Assembly (NCBI GenBank): GCA_002359055.1
Contig: DEQC01000005.1
Coordinates: forward strand, 1 to 34,158
Source: Flavobacteriales bacterium UBA3376
Lineage (GTDB): Bacteria > Bacteroidota > Bacteroidia > Flavobacteriales > Weeksellaceae
Length of the DNA stretch: 34,158 nucleotides
Direction: 5' to 3'
The translations under genes were made by a program, and so were the position numbers. Shown here piece by piece: positions 33,814 through 34,158 of this stretch (position 1 is its first letter; each line of letters opens with the position of its first letter). The notes beneath the pieces are model-generated. The model saw nothing but the letters and a program-made list of their open reading frames with translations, did not search any database and was not told the DNA's origin.

Positions 33814-34158
33814 CTAAAATTGTTTTTCCAAAACTATGCTAACTTTTTCTACATTTCCACCGATGGGAGGATTCACTTTCGATAGTTTTATTCTTGCAAA
33901 AGTTACCATAGAAAGCTCATTATTAATTCTTAATAAAATCCTTTCGGCTACGGTTTCCAATAATTTAGAGCGAATTAAAACTTCTTCTTTTACAATTTTA
34001 TTTAGATGAACATAATCCACTGTATCGGACAATTCATCAGTTTTTGCAGATTTTGATAAATCGGCTTCGATTTCTAAATCGACCAAATAATCAGATCCGA
34101 TGAGAGCTTCCTCATCTAAACATCCATGGTTAGAATAAATTCGAATATTTTCTAAAAT
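33814..34158 (-). CDS. folB: dihydroneopterin aldolase, 5' end outside the window
   Basis: The frame is open to the window edge, giving 114 visible residues of a protein that is normally about 120, so only a few N-terminal residues are missing. FolB converts 7,8-dihydroneopterin to 6-hydroxymethyl-dihydropterin in folate synthesis. Motifs: IRIYSNHGCLDEEALIGSDYLVDLEI at the start, DYVHLNKIVKEEV in the middle (a Tyr-x-x-Leu pattern), LLETVAERIL, and the catalytic Lys region IKLSKVNPPIGG. It lies upstream of tRNA-Cys on the same strand. Confidence 0.92.
   Translation of the reverse strand: MLENIRIYSNHGCLDEEALIGSDYLVDLEIEADLSKSAKTDELSDTVDYVHLNKIVKEEVLIRSKLLETVAERILLRINNELSMVTFARIKLSKVNPPIGGNVEKVSIVLEKQF

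Overview
The window is low-GC chromosomal DNA from a member of the Bacteroidota, most likely the Flavobacteriales (Flavobacteriaceae-like). The evidence is type IX secretion (T9SS) cargo with Por-type C-terminal sorting tails, repeated matches to the Bacteroidota -7 promoter box TAnnTTTG (once with a full -33 TTTG at 20-nt spacing), no clear Shine-Dalgarno sites, GEVED-type surface domains, and small lineage-specific membrane proteins (DUF6341- and DUF6427-like) beside lpxH, queD, comF and folB. No species is assigned.

Layout. 1-402: 3' end of a Skp/OmpH periplasmic chaperone and a strong terminator. 429-6628: nucleotide-sugar and export genes: rmlC, a C-terminally truncated rmlD, a Wzz-like chain-length protein on the minus strand, wecB and wecC (making UDP-ManNAcA), and a Wzx-type flippase. 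6618-11972: a mixed-orientation, AT-rich island with an asparagine-synthase-like amidotransferase, a secreted polysaccharide-lyase-like protein, a decayed secreted-protein gene interrupted by an IS3-type remnant, and a GT4 glycosyltransferase with a near-leaderless promoter. 12056-17890: a tight five-gene operon of three successive Wzy/WaaL-like membrane proteins, a WecG/TagA-type ManNAcA transferase candidate and a WcaJ-type initiating phosphoglycosyltransferase. 17901-30403: four minus-strand T9SS surface proteins of 322, 1268, 906 and 1512 residues, built from shared repeated modules. 30603-34158: housekeeping genes: DUF6341- and DUF6427-like proteins, lpxH, queD, comF, tRNA-Cys and partial folB.

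How the genes fit together. The first 18 kb reads as one Wzx/Wzy-type surface-polysaccharide locus. The WcaJ-like enzyme would load the first sugar phosphate onto undecaprenyl phosphate, the WecG-like and GT4 enzymes would add further sugars (ManNAcA from WecB/WecC is the best supported), Wzx would flip the unit, and the Wzy/WaaL-like proteins with Wzz would polymerise, size and ligate it. A uronic-acid polymer next to a secreted lyase-like protein and an amidotransferase-like protein suggests a polymer whose uronic acid may be amidated and cleaved. The T9SS cluster follows directly. T9SS cargo is often anchored to a Wzy-dependent LPS, so a functional link is possible but not shown. The most unusual features are the island with its decayed gene, the truncated RmlD, the three tandem polymerase/ligase-like genes, and the T9SS proteins with a nearly exact 250-residue module period and recent internal DNA duplication.
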